Shown here piece by piece: positions 40,604 through 49,150 of a DNA stretch of 64,000 bases. The notes beneath the pieces were generated by a model that worked only from the letters and a program-made list of their open reading frames with translations, had not been told where the DNA came from and did not search any database. How positions within the stretch are numbered: the first letter of the stretch is position 1; every line of letters starts with the position of its first letter. Source of the DNA: Haladaptatus sp. R4 (lineage in GTDB: Archaea > Halobacteriota > Halobacteria > Halobacteriales > Haladaptataceae); assembly GCF_001625445.1 (NCBI RefSeq), contig NZ_LWHG01000011.1:620001-684000 (forward strand), read 5' to 3'. The position numbers and the translations under genes were made by a program.

Positions 40604-40851
40604 CGCTCCTCGACGGCCACCGTGTAGTCGTGAATCGTCGGATTGGCCAGCAGGCGCTCGGCCATCTCCCCGGCGCGTTCCTCCGCGTCCGAGGACGATT
40701 CGGCGTCGAGGTCGATTTCGAACTCGTCCGCCGAGCGCAGCGATTCCAGTTCGAAACCGAGTCGTTCGAGCGCTCCTCGGGTCGTTTCGGCCTCCGGGTC
40801 GAGCACGCCCGCCTTTAGCCGAACCGTCACCGTCGCGGTGTAAGCAGTCAT
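40600..40851 (-). CDS. purS: Phosphoribosylformylglycinamidine synthase subunit PurS
   Basis: An 83-residue small structural subunit (MTAYTATVTVRLKAGVLDPE, ending HDYTVAVEER) that links PurQ and PurL in the archaeal and Gram-positive form of FGAM synthase. It is divergent from purU across 210 nt. A TATA-like tttgaaca near 40875 would serve it. Confidence 0.95.
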   Translation of the reverse strand: MTAYTATVTVRLKAGVLDPEAETTRGALERLGFELESLRSADEFEIDLDAESSSDAEERAGEMAERLLANPTIHDYTVAVEER

Positions 40852-41061
40852 CGGTTGACCGTGCGCGTTCGTGTTCAAAAGCTCTTTTGGAACCGATTCG
40901 TTGTGCACGTTCGTGGTGCTCCCAGGCAGTGGGAACCCGTGTAGGCCCCCCCTGACGATTGTCAGCACGGTCGGGAAATTTTGCACGGGAGCGAATACTT
41001 TTCCCGCCCGCCCGCAATACACATCCTCTATGGCCCAATTTCGCAACCGGCAGGTGAAGCG

Positions 41062-42018
41062 ATGAACCACCGAGAGCTAACCGAAATCACCGTCGTCGGC
41101 GACGACGACACTGGACTCGTCGCCAACGTCACGACCCTCCTCTTCGAGCGCGGAATCAACATCGAGGACGTCGACCAAGCCGTGCGCGAGGGCGTCTTCC
41201 GGATGACGGTCCACGTCGAGACGAGCGACATGGACGTGAGCAAACACCGACTCCGGCGCGACCTCGCCGACCTCGGCGACGATTTGGATGTTGACGTCCG
41301 CGTCCGCTTCCCATCCGAACGCGACGCCCGACAGGTCGCCGTCCTCGTCACGAAGGAGTCTCACTGCCTACAGCGACTGCTCGACGCCCGCGACGAGTTC
41401 GACGCCGAAATCGGAGTCATCATCGGCAATCACGACGACCTCGAACCGCTCGCGACCGAGCACGGAATCCCGTTCCACGACGTCGGCGACGACGGCGGCG
41501 TCCACGACGAAGAGAAATTGCTCTCACTGCTGGACGACTACGACACCGACCTCGTCGTCCTCGCGCGGTTCATGCGCATCTTGAGCCCCAACGTCGTCTT
41601 CCGCTACGAGGGGCGCATCATCAACATCCACCCCAGCCTGCTCCCGGCGTTCCCCGGCGCGAAAGCCTACCGACAGGCCAAGGAAGCGGGCGCTCGCATC
41701 GCGGGCGTCACCGCCCACTACGTGACGACCGACTTGGATCAGGGCCCCATCATCTCCCAGCGCGTGTTCAACGTCCCGGACGACGGGAGCGTCGAGGAAC
41801 TTCGCGAACGCGGCCAACCGCTCGAAGCCGACGCGCTCCTCGAAGCCGTCCGCCTTCACCTCAACGACGACGTGGAGATCCGTCGCGGTCGAACGGAACT
41901 GCGCGAAAGCGGTGGAGACGAATCGAAGTATCAACTCGGCATGCCACCCGAACTCGACGCCGAGATGCCCGACGAACCGATCGACGGGACCCTCGCTCTC
42001 GGCGAGTCCGACGACTGA
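41062..42018 (+). CDS. purU: Formyltetrahydrofolate deformylase (ACT plus formyltransferase domains)
   Basis: A 318-residue protein. An N-terminal ACT domain (ITVVGDDDTGLVANVTTLLF) is followed by a formyl-transferase fold with the catalytic region IINIHPSLLPAFPGAK and VTTDLDQGPII (catalytic Asp). PurU hydrolyses 10-formyl-tetrahydrofolate to formate and tetrahydrofolate; formate can feed formate-dependent purine steps (established). The start at 41062 is the first that gives only the ACT domain. Divergence from purS-purQ supports purine linkage. Confidence 0.9.
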   Translation: MNHRELTEITVVGDDDTGLVANVTTLLFERGINIEDVDQAVREGVFRMTVHVETSDMDVSKHRLRRDLADLGDDLDVDVRVRFPSERDARQVAVLVTKESHCLQRLLDARDEFDAEIGVIIGNHDDLEPLATEHGIPFHDVGDDGGVHDEEKLLSLLDDYDTDLVVLARFMRILSPNVVFRYEGRIINIHPSLLPAFPGAKAYRQAKEAGARIAGVTAHYVTTDLDQGPIISQRVFNVPDDGSVEELRERGQPLEADALLEAVRLHLNDDVEIRRGRTELRESGGDESKYQLGMPPELDAEMPDEPIDGTLALGESDD

Positions 42019-42020
42019 AA

Positions 42021-42659
42021 CTACTTCGTCTCTTCCGACTCGGTACGCCGTGCGAGGACGAACGTGGCCGTTCCGCCCATCTCGTCGTTTACGGTGTGTC
42101 GCCAGCGAATTTCGAACCCCGACTCCTCCAGAATTCGCTCGCTCTCGTCCGGTGACGGGATGCTCCAGTGCATTTCGACGCCCGTCCCGAGCCAATCGTC
42201 GTTGCTTCCCTCCCACGCCTCGGAGCCAATCGTGAGGAGGAGATGGCCACCCGGCCGCAGGAGACGACGGAACTCCCGCGCCACGTCGGGATGGTTGCCC
42301 GACGGTACGTGAATGATCGAGTGGTAGGCACAGATACCGTCGAACGTGCCATCCCGAAAGCCGAGTTCGGTCATGTCCGCTTGGCAGAACCGCCCCTCGG
42401 GAACGTTCTTCCGGGCGCGGCCGATCTGTTCGCGCGAGAAATCGATTCCGACCAGATCGACGTCCCCCGCCAGCAGTTGCGCGATGGGACGACCGGCCCC
42501 ACAACCGGCGTCGAGCACGCGGGCGTCCTCCGGGAGGTGCATGTAGAACTCCTCCAACAACGCGAGGTCCTCGCTGTCGTCGTCCTCGTTTCGCTCGGCG
42601 AGATACTCATCCGCGATTCGGTCGTACGCGCGACGAACGTCGTTTCTATCGTAGGGCAT
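42021..42659 (-). CDS. Class I SAM-dependent methyltransferase
   Basis: A 212-residue protein with SAM-binding motif I (VLDAGCGAGRPIAQLL) near residue 48, an acidic motif II (LVGIDFSREQ) and a motif IV-like ICAYHSIIHVP. The ubiquinone/menaquinone-type or small-molecule methyltransferase group fits, but the substrate is unknown. It is convergent with purU (gap 2 nt). Start MPYDRNDVRRAYDR at 42659 is the first in-frame ATG that gives a normal N-terminus. Confidence 0.88.
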   Translation of the reverse strand: MPYDRNDVRRAYDRIADEYLAERNEDDDSEDLALLEEFYMHLPEDARVLDAGCGAGRPIAQLLAGDVDLVGIDFSREQIGRARKNVPEGRFCQADMTELGFRDGTFDGICAYHSIIHVPSGNHPDVAREFRRLLRPGGHLLLTIGSEAWEGSNDDWLGTGVEMHWSIPSPDESERILEESGFEIRWRHTVNDEMGGTATFVLARRTESEETK

Positions 42660-43197
42660 GGGTTGAGTAAGCTGACGGTGCTGTGGGTCCCCTTGGTTCG
42701 GTCTCGCATAAAAAGCTTCGTCACCGACAGGGATTGCTACGTAACTGATTTCGAGCCGAATTTCTTGTGACGGCAAGGACTACGATGAAGGCCTAGAAAG
42801 CCCCCGCCCGTCCAACCGAGTGGCGCGCGCGAGAAACGCGCGCGAGGGATGACGGAGCGACTGAAATTCCCGTGAGCGGTAGCGAACGGGAGCACGGAAG
42901 AGCTTCGCTCTTCCGGTGAGGGAGCGGAGGAATCGGTTGGGGAGGGCGTGGTGCGATTGCGGTATTCATGCGGCTCGGGTACTGAAATCAGACTAGGAAT
43001 CAAACCCTTCTGTGCGGAGGGAACGGGCGGGGGCTTTCGAGGTAGTCTACCTACCAGTAACCGCAATCACACACCAGACAACCCCATCTCGTTGCTGTTC
43101 CGAGAGACGATTCTCGACGACAGTCAGCGAATCCAGAGTAATACTTCTTTCCGAAAAACAACGCTAAAACGCACCTATCCAAGCCCGCTCGTCGATT
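42660..43197. other. Intergenic region containing dispersed repeat copy B
   Basis: The 538 bases between the methyltransferase and purC have no gene. Copy B of the dispersed repeat covers about 42810-43075. The rest is AT-richer and ends with the purC 3' side. Confidence 0.7.
42810..43075 (+). repeat. Dispersed intergenic repeat, copy B
   Basis: The copy shares the three conserved blocks of copy A (gagtggcgcgcgcgagaaac; aggaatcggttggggagg; gcgggggctttc) and a corresponding cagtaaccgcaatca. It carries extra sequence between blocks, including an 8-bp hairpin (ggaagagc-ttc-gctcttcc). An incomplete third block near 42797 (gaaagcccccgc) is the inverted form of gcgggggctttc, so the element has terminal inverted repeats of at least 12 bp, which suggests a MITE-like mobile element. 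Confidence 0.6.
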
Positions 43198-44217
43198 TTA
43201 CAGCTCTTTGACGGCCATGACGGCGTCCTCCAGCGACGGCGCGTCGAAGAAGTCGCGGCCGACGTAGGCGTTGGTACCGGCGGTGTAGAGGTCGCGGGCG
43301 GCGGTGAGCAGTTCGTCCGGGAGCGGCTGTGGGTCCTCGGAGCACAGCGATTTCCAATCGGCGATGTCCCGCTCTTTCGCCTCGACTTTGGCGTCCTTGA
43401 CGGCGTCGACCCACGCGGGTTGCTCGCGCTTGTGGTACTGGCGGATGAACTCCTTGCTGACCTGCTGGCCGTGGAAGGTGAACCGGTTCTCGTCGAAGGT
43501 GCCGACCACGTCGGCGACGCGAATCTCGCCGTCGTAGTAGAGACACTCGATTTTGCCGTCCTCGTGGGTCAGGTTCGATTTCGCGGCCTGCCGGGTAACG
43601 AGGTCGTTGACCTCGCGTGCGACGCGTTCCAGTTCCGAGATGTCGGCCTTCCCCGCGATTTCGTCCGCCTCGCTCCGGGAGAGATATCGGTCGCTCTTCT
43701 CGAACTTGGTCGAGAACTCGATCACTGGCTCTTCGAGTTGGACCGCTCCATCGGGCCACTCCGGGAAGTCCAACCCGTGGTCGGCGGGGTCGGTGCGGCG
43801 GCGCAGACTCGACCCGACCGGGACGCTGTTGCGGAAGACGACCTCCAGCGGGATGAGGTAGTTGTCGTTCGCGCCGCTGTGGAACAGTTCGTAGTCGTAA
43901 TCGCGCCCCTCGTGCGGCAGGTTCGGTACCTGCGTCAGATCGATGGCCATCTCGGTCGGCGGTTCGGTCACGTCCGAGAGGGAAACCACGTCGCCGTCGG
44001 AAACGACGCCGCGGTAGTGGGTCGGAATGCCTTCCTCCTCCAGTCGTTCGAAGTTGAACGCGCCCATGGTACAGAGGCTCGCGCCCTTGTCCGGAATAGT
44101 ATCAGGCATCTTGCCCCAGTCGAACACCGAGTAGTCGTTCGTGAACACGAACGACCCGCGCCCGAGTGAGTCCGGCGTCGGTTCTTCCTCGACCCGGAAC
44201 TCCTTCACACTCGTCAT
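43198..44217 (-). CDS. purC: Phosphoribosylaminoimidazole-succinocarboxamide synthase
   Basis: A 339-residue SAICAR synthetase. The N-terminal stretch ([20 protein letters not shown]) is the ATP-binding region, followed by [19 protein letters not shown]. The C-terminal part has [16 protein letters not shown] and [13 protein letters not shown]. It joins aspartate to CAIR in purine synthesis. It is larger than the bacterial enzyme of about 240 residues, as usual in haloarchaea. It is divergent from cofH. Confidence 0.94.
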   Translation of the reverse strand: MTSVKEFRVEEEPTPDSLGRGSFVFTNDYSVFDWGKMPDTIPDKGASLCTMGAFNFERLEEEGIPTHYRGVVSDGDVVSLSDVTEPPTEMAIDLTQVPNLPHEGRDYDYELFHSGANDNYLIPLEVVFRNSVPVGSSLRRRTDPADHGLDFPEWPDGAVQLEEPVIEFSTKFEKSDRYLSRSEADEIAGKADISELERVAREVNDLVTRQAAKSNLTHEDGKIECLYYDGEIRVADVVGTFDENRFTFHGQQVSKEFIRQYHKREQPAWVDAVKDAKVEAKERDIADWKSLCSEDPQPLPDELLTAARDLYTAGTNAYVGRDFFDAPSLEDAVMAVKEL

Positions 44218-44362
44218 GGTGGTGTTTCTGCCGTCCCCGGACTAAGTAGTTTCCATCTTCGTGCTGAACTGAGCCGACATGTGGCCGAAAGATGTACATA
44301 TGCATGCAGTGGTGTCTGCCGTGACCCTGCGATTTTTGGGGGTCGGACGGGATGATTGTCCC

Positions 44363-45714
44363 ATGGCTAACGTGCGCGCGGAGAGCAACATCCCACGGGA
44401 CCGGTTCGGGTTCGAACACGTCCCGGACACGGATCAATCGTTCGAGAACGCCCTCGAACGGGCGCGAAACGGCGACCGACTGACGGTCGCCGACGGCGTC
44501 GAACTGCTAACGACCGGCACCGACCACCCCGGCATCGACCTCGTCCGAAAGGAGCGCGTGTTGGAGGCCGCCGACCGCCGCCGCGAGGAAGTTGTCGGCG
44601 ACACTGTCACGTTCGTCGCTAACCTGAACAACAACGTAACGACGGCGTGCAACACTGGCTGTCTCTTCTGCAACTTCAAGAACACCGCACGGAACTTCGA
44701 GGTCGGCGCGGACGAGGACCACGGCGGATTCACGAAAACGCCGGACGAATCCCGTGAAATCGTCGCCGACGCACGCGAACGCGGCATCTACGAGGTTACG
44801 TCGGTCAGCGGTCTCCACCCCGGACTCGCGCTCGACGACGAACACCTCGAAATCCTCGATGCGAGCGAGCGCGGCGATTTGAACTTCAAACACCCGGACG
44901 AGTACAAAACCGACCCCGCGACGTACGTCGAACAGATTCGCGCGATGAGCCTTCCCGGCATTCACATCCACTCGATGACGCCCGAGGAAGCGTATCACGC
45001 CCGTCGCGGCACGGACTGGAGTTACGAGGAGGTGTACCGCAGGTTGAAGGCCGCCGGACTCGACAGCGCGCCGGGCACCGCCGCCGAGATTCTGGTGGAC
45101 GAGGTGCGGGGCGTCATCTGCCCCGGGAAGATTCGCACGGACGAGTGGATGGAGTCCATGGAGGCCGCCGCGAACGTCGGCCTCGACACCACGGCGACCA
45201 TCATGTACGGCCACGTCGAAAACGAGATGCACCGCGTGATGCATCTCGAAAAGCTCCGCGAGTTACAGGACCGAACCGGCGCGATAACGGAGTTCGTCCG
45301 CTCTCGTTCATCCATCAGAACACACCGCTGTACGAGCGCGGGATGGTCGAGAACGGCGCGAGCATCCACGAGGACGAACTGCTCATCGCGGTCGCCCGAC
45401 TCTTCCTGGACAACATCGAGAACATCCAGTCCTCGTGGGTCAAGTACGGCGACGAACAGGGACTCAAGATGCTCTCCTGTGGCGCGAACGACTTCATGGG
45501 CACCATCCTCTCGGAGGAAATCACGAAACGCGCGGGCGGCCAGTTCGGCGAGTTCCGCTCCTTCGAGGAGTACGTCGAGATGATAACGACCATCGGTCGC
45601 ACTCCCGCGGAGCGTTCGACCGACTACCGGCAGATACGCGAAATCGACCCCGACGACCCGCCGTTCGGCCCGACGCTCGGCCCGTGTGCGGACGGCACGC
45701 CACTCCTCGACTGA
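44363..45714 (+). pseudogene. cofH: F420 synthase subunit CofH (radical SAM), frameshifted
   Basis: The radical SAM cysteine motif CNTGCLFCNF (CX3CX2C) lies near residue 93. The frame breaks in TGAITEFV at about 45297. The rest (PLSFIHQNTPLYERGMVENG, then GQFGEFRSFEEYVEM) continues in another frame to 45714. One missing C (gtccg for gtcccg) restores 450 residues. CofH and CofG make 7,8-didemethyl-8-hydroxy-5-deazariboflavin, the chromophore of cofactor F420. The start at 44363 is preferred over an in-frame ATG 28 codons upstream with no family sequence. As F420 genes are generally retained in haloarchaea, sequencing error is likely. Confidence 0.88.
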
Positions 45715-45730
45715 CGGTCCTCGATACACA

Positions 45731-45772
45731 ATTCTCGACGGACGATTCTCGACGGACGATTCTCGACTGACG
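45731..45772. repeat. Three tandem 14-bp units between convergent cofH and cofG
   Basis: The unit attctcgacggacg occurs at 45731, 45745 and 45759, with one substitution in the last. It lies between the stops of two convergent genes and has no CRISPR architecture (no spacers). Confidence 0.85.
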
Positions 45773-45788
45773 ATCCGTTCCGCCCGAA

Positions 45789-46874
45789 TCAGCGCTCCAA
45801 AACGTCCCGGTATCGCCGACCGGCGTCGGTATTCGCGTCGATTTCCGTCCGAATTCGGTTCGAGATCCAGTCGTCCGCGACGTATCGTTCGTACACCGGG
45901 AGACGCTCGTGGAGCGGAACGCCCGCCGATTCCGCGATGTCCTCCAGTTCGCGTAGGGCGGGCCACTCGTAGTCGGGATTGATGTAATCGTCCGTGACGG
46001 GCGACACGCCGCCCAGATCGTCCACGCCGCAGTCCAGCAGTTCCCGCGTCGGCGAGAGGTTCGGCGGCACCTGCACCGAAATCTCGTCAGGAAGCGCCAC
46101 CCGCGCCATCGCCACGACTCGCCGCATCGTCTCGACCGAGGGTCGTTCGAACCGCGAGCGCTCGTTCGGGACGACGTTCTGAACGATGATCTCCTGAACG
46201 TGTCCGTACCGTTCGTGCAGTTCCCGAATCGCCAGCAGGCTCTCTGCCCTGTCGCGCCACTCCTCGCCGATGCCGACGAGCAGACCGGTCGTGAACGGCA
46301 TCCCGAGTTCGCCCGCGTTGCGAATCGTGGCGAGTCGCTGCCCCGGGTTCTTTTGGCGTGGTCCCGCGTGTGCGTCCACGTCCGCCGTCGTCTCCAGCAT
46401 CACGCCCATGCTGGCGTTGACGTCCGCGACGAGTTCCATCTGCTCGCGGGTCTGGTCTCCCGGATTCGAGTGGGGAAGCAGCCCCACGTCCAGCGCGAGT
46501 TCGCATACCTCCCGGAGATAGGAGTGAATCGAGTCGTGGCCCCACTCGTCCAACTGCTCGTGAATCCGCGTGTAGCGGTCGTCGGGGTCGTCGCCGAAGG
46601 TGAACAGCGCCTCGGTACAACCCGCATCGACGCCGGTTTCGAGGATGTCCCGCACCTCCTCGGGGGACAGCAGCGACGCCTGCCCCGGTGCGTCGAAGTA
46701 GGTGCAGTACGTGCAGGTGTAGCGACACGCCGTCGTCAGCGGAACGAAGACGTTCTTCGCGTAGGTCAGCGCGTCGGCGGGCGACGCGTCCGCCGGGGTG
46801 ACGGCGAGCAGTCGGTCGATTTCCGCTTCGTCGAAACTGATGTCGATGTCGTACTCTTCGGCCCCCGGAATCAT
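45789..46874 (-). CDS. cofG: F420 synthase subunit CofG (radical SAM)
   Basis: A 361-residue radical SAM enzyme. The cluster motif CRYTCTYC (CX3CX2C) lies near residue 50, followed by FGDDPDDRYTRIHEQL and QNVVPNERSRF, which are typical of CofG. With CofH it builds the deazaflavin ring of F420 from tyrosine and a ribityl-pyrimidine. It is convergent with cofH across a 74-bp gap and on the same strand as cofC. Confidence 0.95.
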   Translation of the reverse strand: MIPGAEEYDIDISFDEAEIDRLLAVTPADASPADALTYAKNVFVPLTTACRYTCTYCTYFDAPGQASLLSPEEVRDILETGVDAGCTEALFTFGDDPDDRYTRIHEQLDEWGHDSIHSYLREVCELALDVGLLPHSNPGDQTREQMELVADVNASMGVMLETTADVDAHAGPRQKNPGQRLATIRNAGELGMPFTTGLLVGIGEEWRDRAESLLAIRELHERYGHVQEIIVQNVVPNERSRFERPSVETMRRVVAMARVALPDEISVQVPPNLSPTRELLDCGVDDLGGVSPVTDDYINPDYEWPALRELEDIAESAGVPLHERLPVYERYVADDWISNRIRTEIDANTDAGRRYRDVLER

Positions 46875-46986
46875 ATCATGGGCTACGGAAGGAGGGGTAA
46901 AAGGGTTTGGAGCTTCGGGTCGGAAACGAATCCCCCACTTCCCGAATCCGAAGTTTCAAGCGACGATACAAAATACGAACCGGTAG

Positions 46987-47634
46987 ATGTCCCCGCCAAG
47001 CGACGCCGGGCCGAAGGAACTACTCCACTGGTTTCGGACGACCGACGAGGAGCCGGTTCCCCTGCTCCGCGACCTACTGAAGACGCTACTGTGGCTCGTC
47101 GCCATCGGTGCCCTCCTGTTTGCGATCACGGGTGTGTGGCCGCCCATGGTCGCCGTCGAGAGCGGCAGCATGCAACCGCACATGGAGAAGGGCGACCTCA
47201 TCGTCGTGATAGAGAAAGGTCGATTCGTCGGGGACGGGTCGTACGGCGACACGGGTGTCGTGCCGTATCGCGCGGGGAAGGGGTCGGGCTATCGGTCGTT
47301 CCACAGCTACGGGGACGTGATCATCTATCGGCCGGACGGCGCGACCGGAGAGACACCGATCATCCATCGTGCTCGTTTCTGGGTGCAAAAGAACGAGAAC
47401 TGGTACGATAGGGCGGATCAGAAGTTCATCGGAAGCGCGGACAACTGCGAGGAGTTGCCGAACTGTCCCGCGCCACACGCCGGATTCATCACCAAGGGTG
47501 ACCACAACGGCGAGTACGACCAGGTCTATCGGGGAATCGGCGGGCCGATCAGCAGTCCCGTCGAATCCTCGTGGATCGTCGCCAAAGCGAAGATTCGAAT
47601 CCCGTGGCTCGGCTGGGTTCGCCTGGCGGTCTGA
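46987..47634 (+). CDS. Signal peptidase I, archaeal/ER (Sec11) type
   Basis: A 215-residue membrane-bound S26B peptidase. The transmembrane helix is at about residues 30-50 (LLWLVAIGALLFAITGVW). The catalytic serine is in VESGSMQPHM, the histidine in PIIHRARFW and the aspartate in ITKGDHNGEYDQ. The lysine of bacterial LepB is replaced by histidine, as in archaea. It removes Sec signal peptides outside the membrane. It sits between cofG and cofC without apparent functional link. Confidence 0.92.
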   Translation: MSPPSDAGPKELLHWFRTTDEEPVPLLRDLLKTLLWLVAIGALLFAITGVWPPMVAVESGSMQPHMEKGDLIVVIEKGRFVGDGSYGDTGVVPYRAGKGSGYRSFHSYGDVIIYRPDGATGETPIIHRARFWVQKNENWYDRADQKFIGSADNCEELPNCPAPHAGFITKGDHNGEYDQVYRGIGGPISSPVESSWIVAKAKIRIPWLGWVRLAV

Positions 47635-47655
47635 TCGTTCGTATTCCGGGTTTTC

Positions 47656-48275
47656 CTACCGCGTCACCGTCACGCGACCGCTCGTCACCGACAGCGAGAA
47701 CCCGGCGTCTTCGAGCCAATCGCTGGCGGCACCGTCGCCATGCAACAGCACTTCCGCGAGGTCGTCCGGCTCGTCCACGTCCGTCGCGAGGCGATGGGAG
47801 TCGAGTTCGGTGACGGACGCGTTCGCCGTCGCCGCGATTTCGACGTGGTCGAGATACGAGGTGCCGTGATAATCCACCCGAAAGCCGGGATGACGGGCGA
47901 CGAGCGCGTTCGTCCCCCCGCCACGCCCCGGCGCGAGGACGACGTCGCCGTCGCCGAGAAGAGGCGTTCGAGGGCGTCCGGGGTCGCCAACGCGAGGTCG
48001 GCCATCACGATTGCCGTGGAATCCGCCTCTGATCCGGCCGATTCGGAAAGCACCGCGTTCACCGCTGGCGTCAGCGGGCGAGTGTCGATGGAGAGTGGTG
48101 CATCGATATCGATTTCCCGGGTCGTGAGCACTCGTGGGCACCGACCGGTCGCACGAATCGTTCCGAGAACGTCTTCGAGCATCACCAGCGCGAACTCGCG
48201 GCGCTCGTCGGCTGACAGCGTCCCGGCGAGTCTCGTCTTCGGCTCACCCGCGGCGAACGGCACCACTACCTGCAT
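47656..48275 (-). pseudogene. cofC: 2-phospho-L-lactate guanylyltransferase CofC, frameshifted
   Basis: Starting [20 protein letters not shown], the N-terminal part has the nucleotidyl-transferase motif (EPKTRLAG) and [16 protein letters not shown]. The frame breaks at about 47956-47963, and the remainder ([20 protein letters not shown], then [17 protein letters not shown]) lies in another frame to the stop at 47656. One missing base gives 206 residues, the normal length. CofC activates 2-phospholactate with GTP for the F420 side chain. Two of the three F420 genes here carry such single-base breaks. Confidence 0.87.
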
Positions 48276-48352
48276 GGGCGGTGGTACTCGGTCGGCGTGT
48301 TAAGTGGTTGCGAAAACGGGGACGACAAAAGAGGTCGAATTGCGTGCCGCCG

Positions 48353-49150
48353 TCAGCGCAGGCGGTAGTTGTTCTGCTGCTGGGAACGGTACCAGAACCC
48401 AGCACCGCCGATGATGATGATGACGAGAACTGCGATTCCACCGTACATGAGCAGCTTGTTCTGTTGTTCCGACTGCTGTGCTTTGTCCGATGCCGAGTTG
48501 GCGCTCTTTTTGGCCTTGTCGGCGAGGTTAGCGGCGAGGTCGAAGTTCTCCCCGTTGTACGCCGAGATGGCGTCGTCGAGGGAGCTCTGCGCCTCCTTCG
48601 TGTTCGCACCCGAGGACGCGTCGTCGATAGCGCCCTGTGCGGCCGCGATGGCGTTACGGGCGTTCCTGCTGTCCTCGGTGTGGTAGTTCGCCGTCCACGT
48701 GTCTATCTCCTCGGTGTTACCGCCCTTTCGGGTCTGGCTGAGTTTTGCGAACGTGAACGCCTGTTGGGGGTCGTACGAGAAGTTCTCGACTTCGGGCACC
48801 GTGCCGGACACCTTCACGACCGCCTTGCTCGCGTCGCTGTCGAGCGCGAGCGAGTGGTTGAACGTCCGACCGTCGTAGGATTTCTTGGCCTTCTGGTTGC
48901 CCGCTTGGTCGTACGTCGTGACGGTCCACGTCACGTCGGTCAGTTCGGTTTTCCCTTGCAGCGTCCACTCCTCGTAGTTGCTGTAGAGGTCGGTCAGCGT
49001 CATCGTCGCGGTGACGGAGTCGCCGACTTTCGCGTCGCTCGGAACGTCCTTCCCCTTCGTCGAAATCGCCGTGGCAGGTGCGACTGCCGAGAGGGCGAGC
49101 GTGGCGACGAGGAGGAGGGCGAATAGCTTAGAACAACGGGTCGAGTTCAT
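48353..49150 (-). CDS. Exported membrane-anchored protein overlapping cetZ
   Basis: A 265-residue protein with a Sec signal peptide (MNSTRCSKLFALLLVATLAL, then SAVAPATA), a beta-rich extracellular region, an alanine-rich helical region (GAIDDASSGANTKEAQSSLD) that looks like a coiled coil, and a C-terminal transmembrane helix (LLMYGGIAVLVIIIIGGAGF) before a short basic tail. The start overlaps the last 22 nt of cetZ on the same strand, so the two are co-translated. Alternative starts are ATG 49156 and 49159. No domain name can be given; the pairing suggests an envelope partner of the tubulin-like protein (inference). Confidence 0.8.
   Translation of the reverse strand: MNSTRCSKLFALLLVATLALSAVAPATAISTKGKDVPSDAKVGDSVTATMTLTDLYSNYEEWTLQGKTELTDVTWTVTTYDQAGNQKAKKSYDGRTFNHSLALDSDASKAVVKVSGTVPEVENFSYDPQQAFTFAKLSQTRKGGNTEEIDTWTANYHTEDSRNARNAIAAAQGAIDDASSGANTKEAQSSLDDAISAYNGENFDLAANLADKAKKSANSASDKAQQSEQQNKLLMYGGIAVLVIIIIGGAGFWYRSQQQNNYRLR

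Noticed and set aside
45289-45305. Programmed frameshifting in cofH
   Set aside because: No slippery heptamer or downstream pseudoknot is evident, and similar single-base breaks occur in seven unrelated genes of the window.
45731-45772. 14-bp tandem units as a CRISPR array
   Set aside because: No spacers, too short and between convergent genes without cas genes.
48134-49126. A 330-codon plus-strand frame opposite the cetZ partner gene
   Set aside because: The minus-strand protein has a signal peptide and transmembrane anchor and is coupled to cetZ; the plus frame has none of these.
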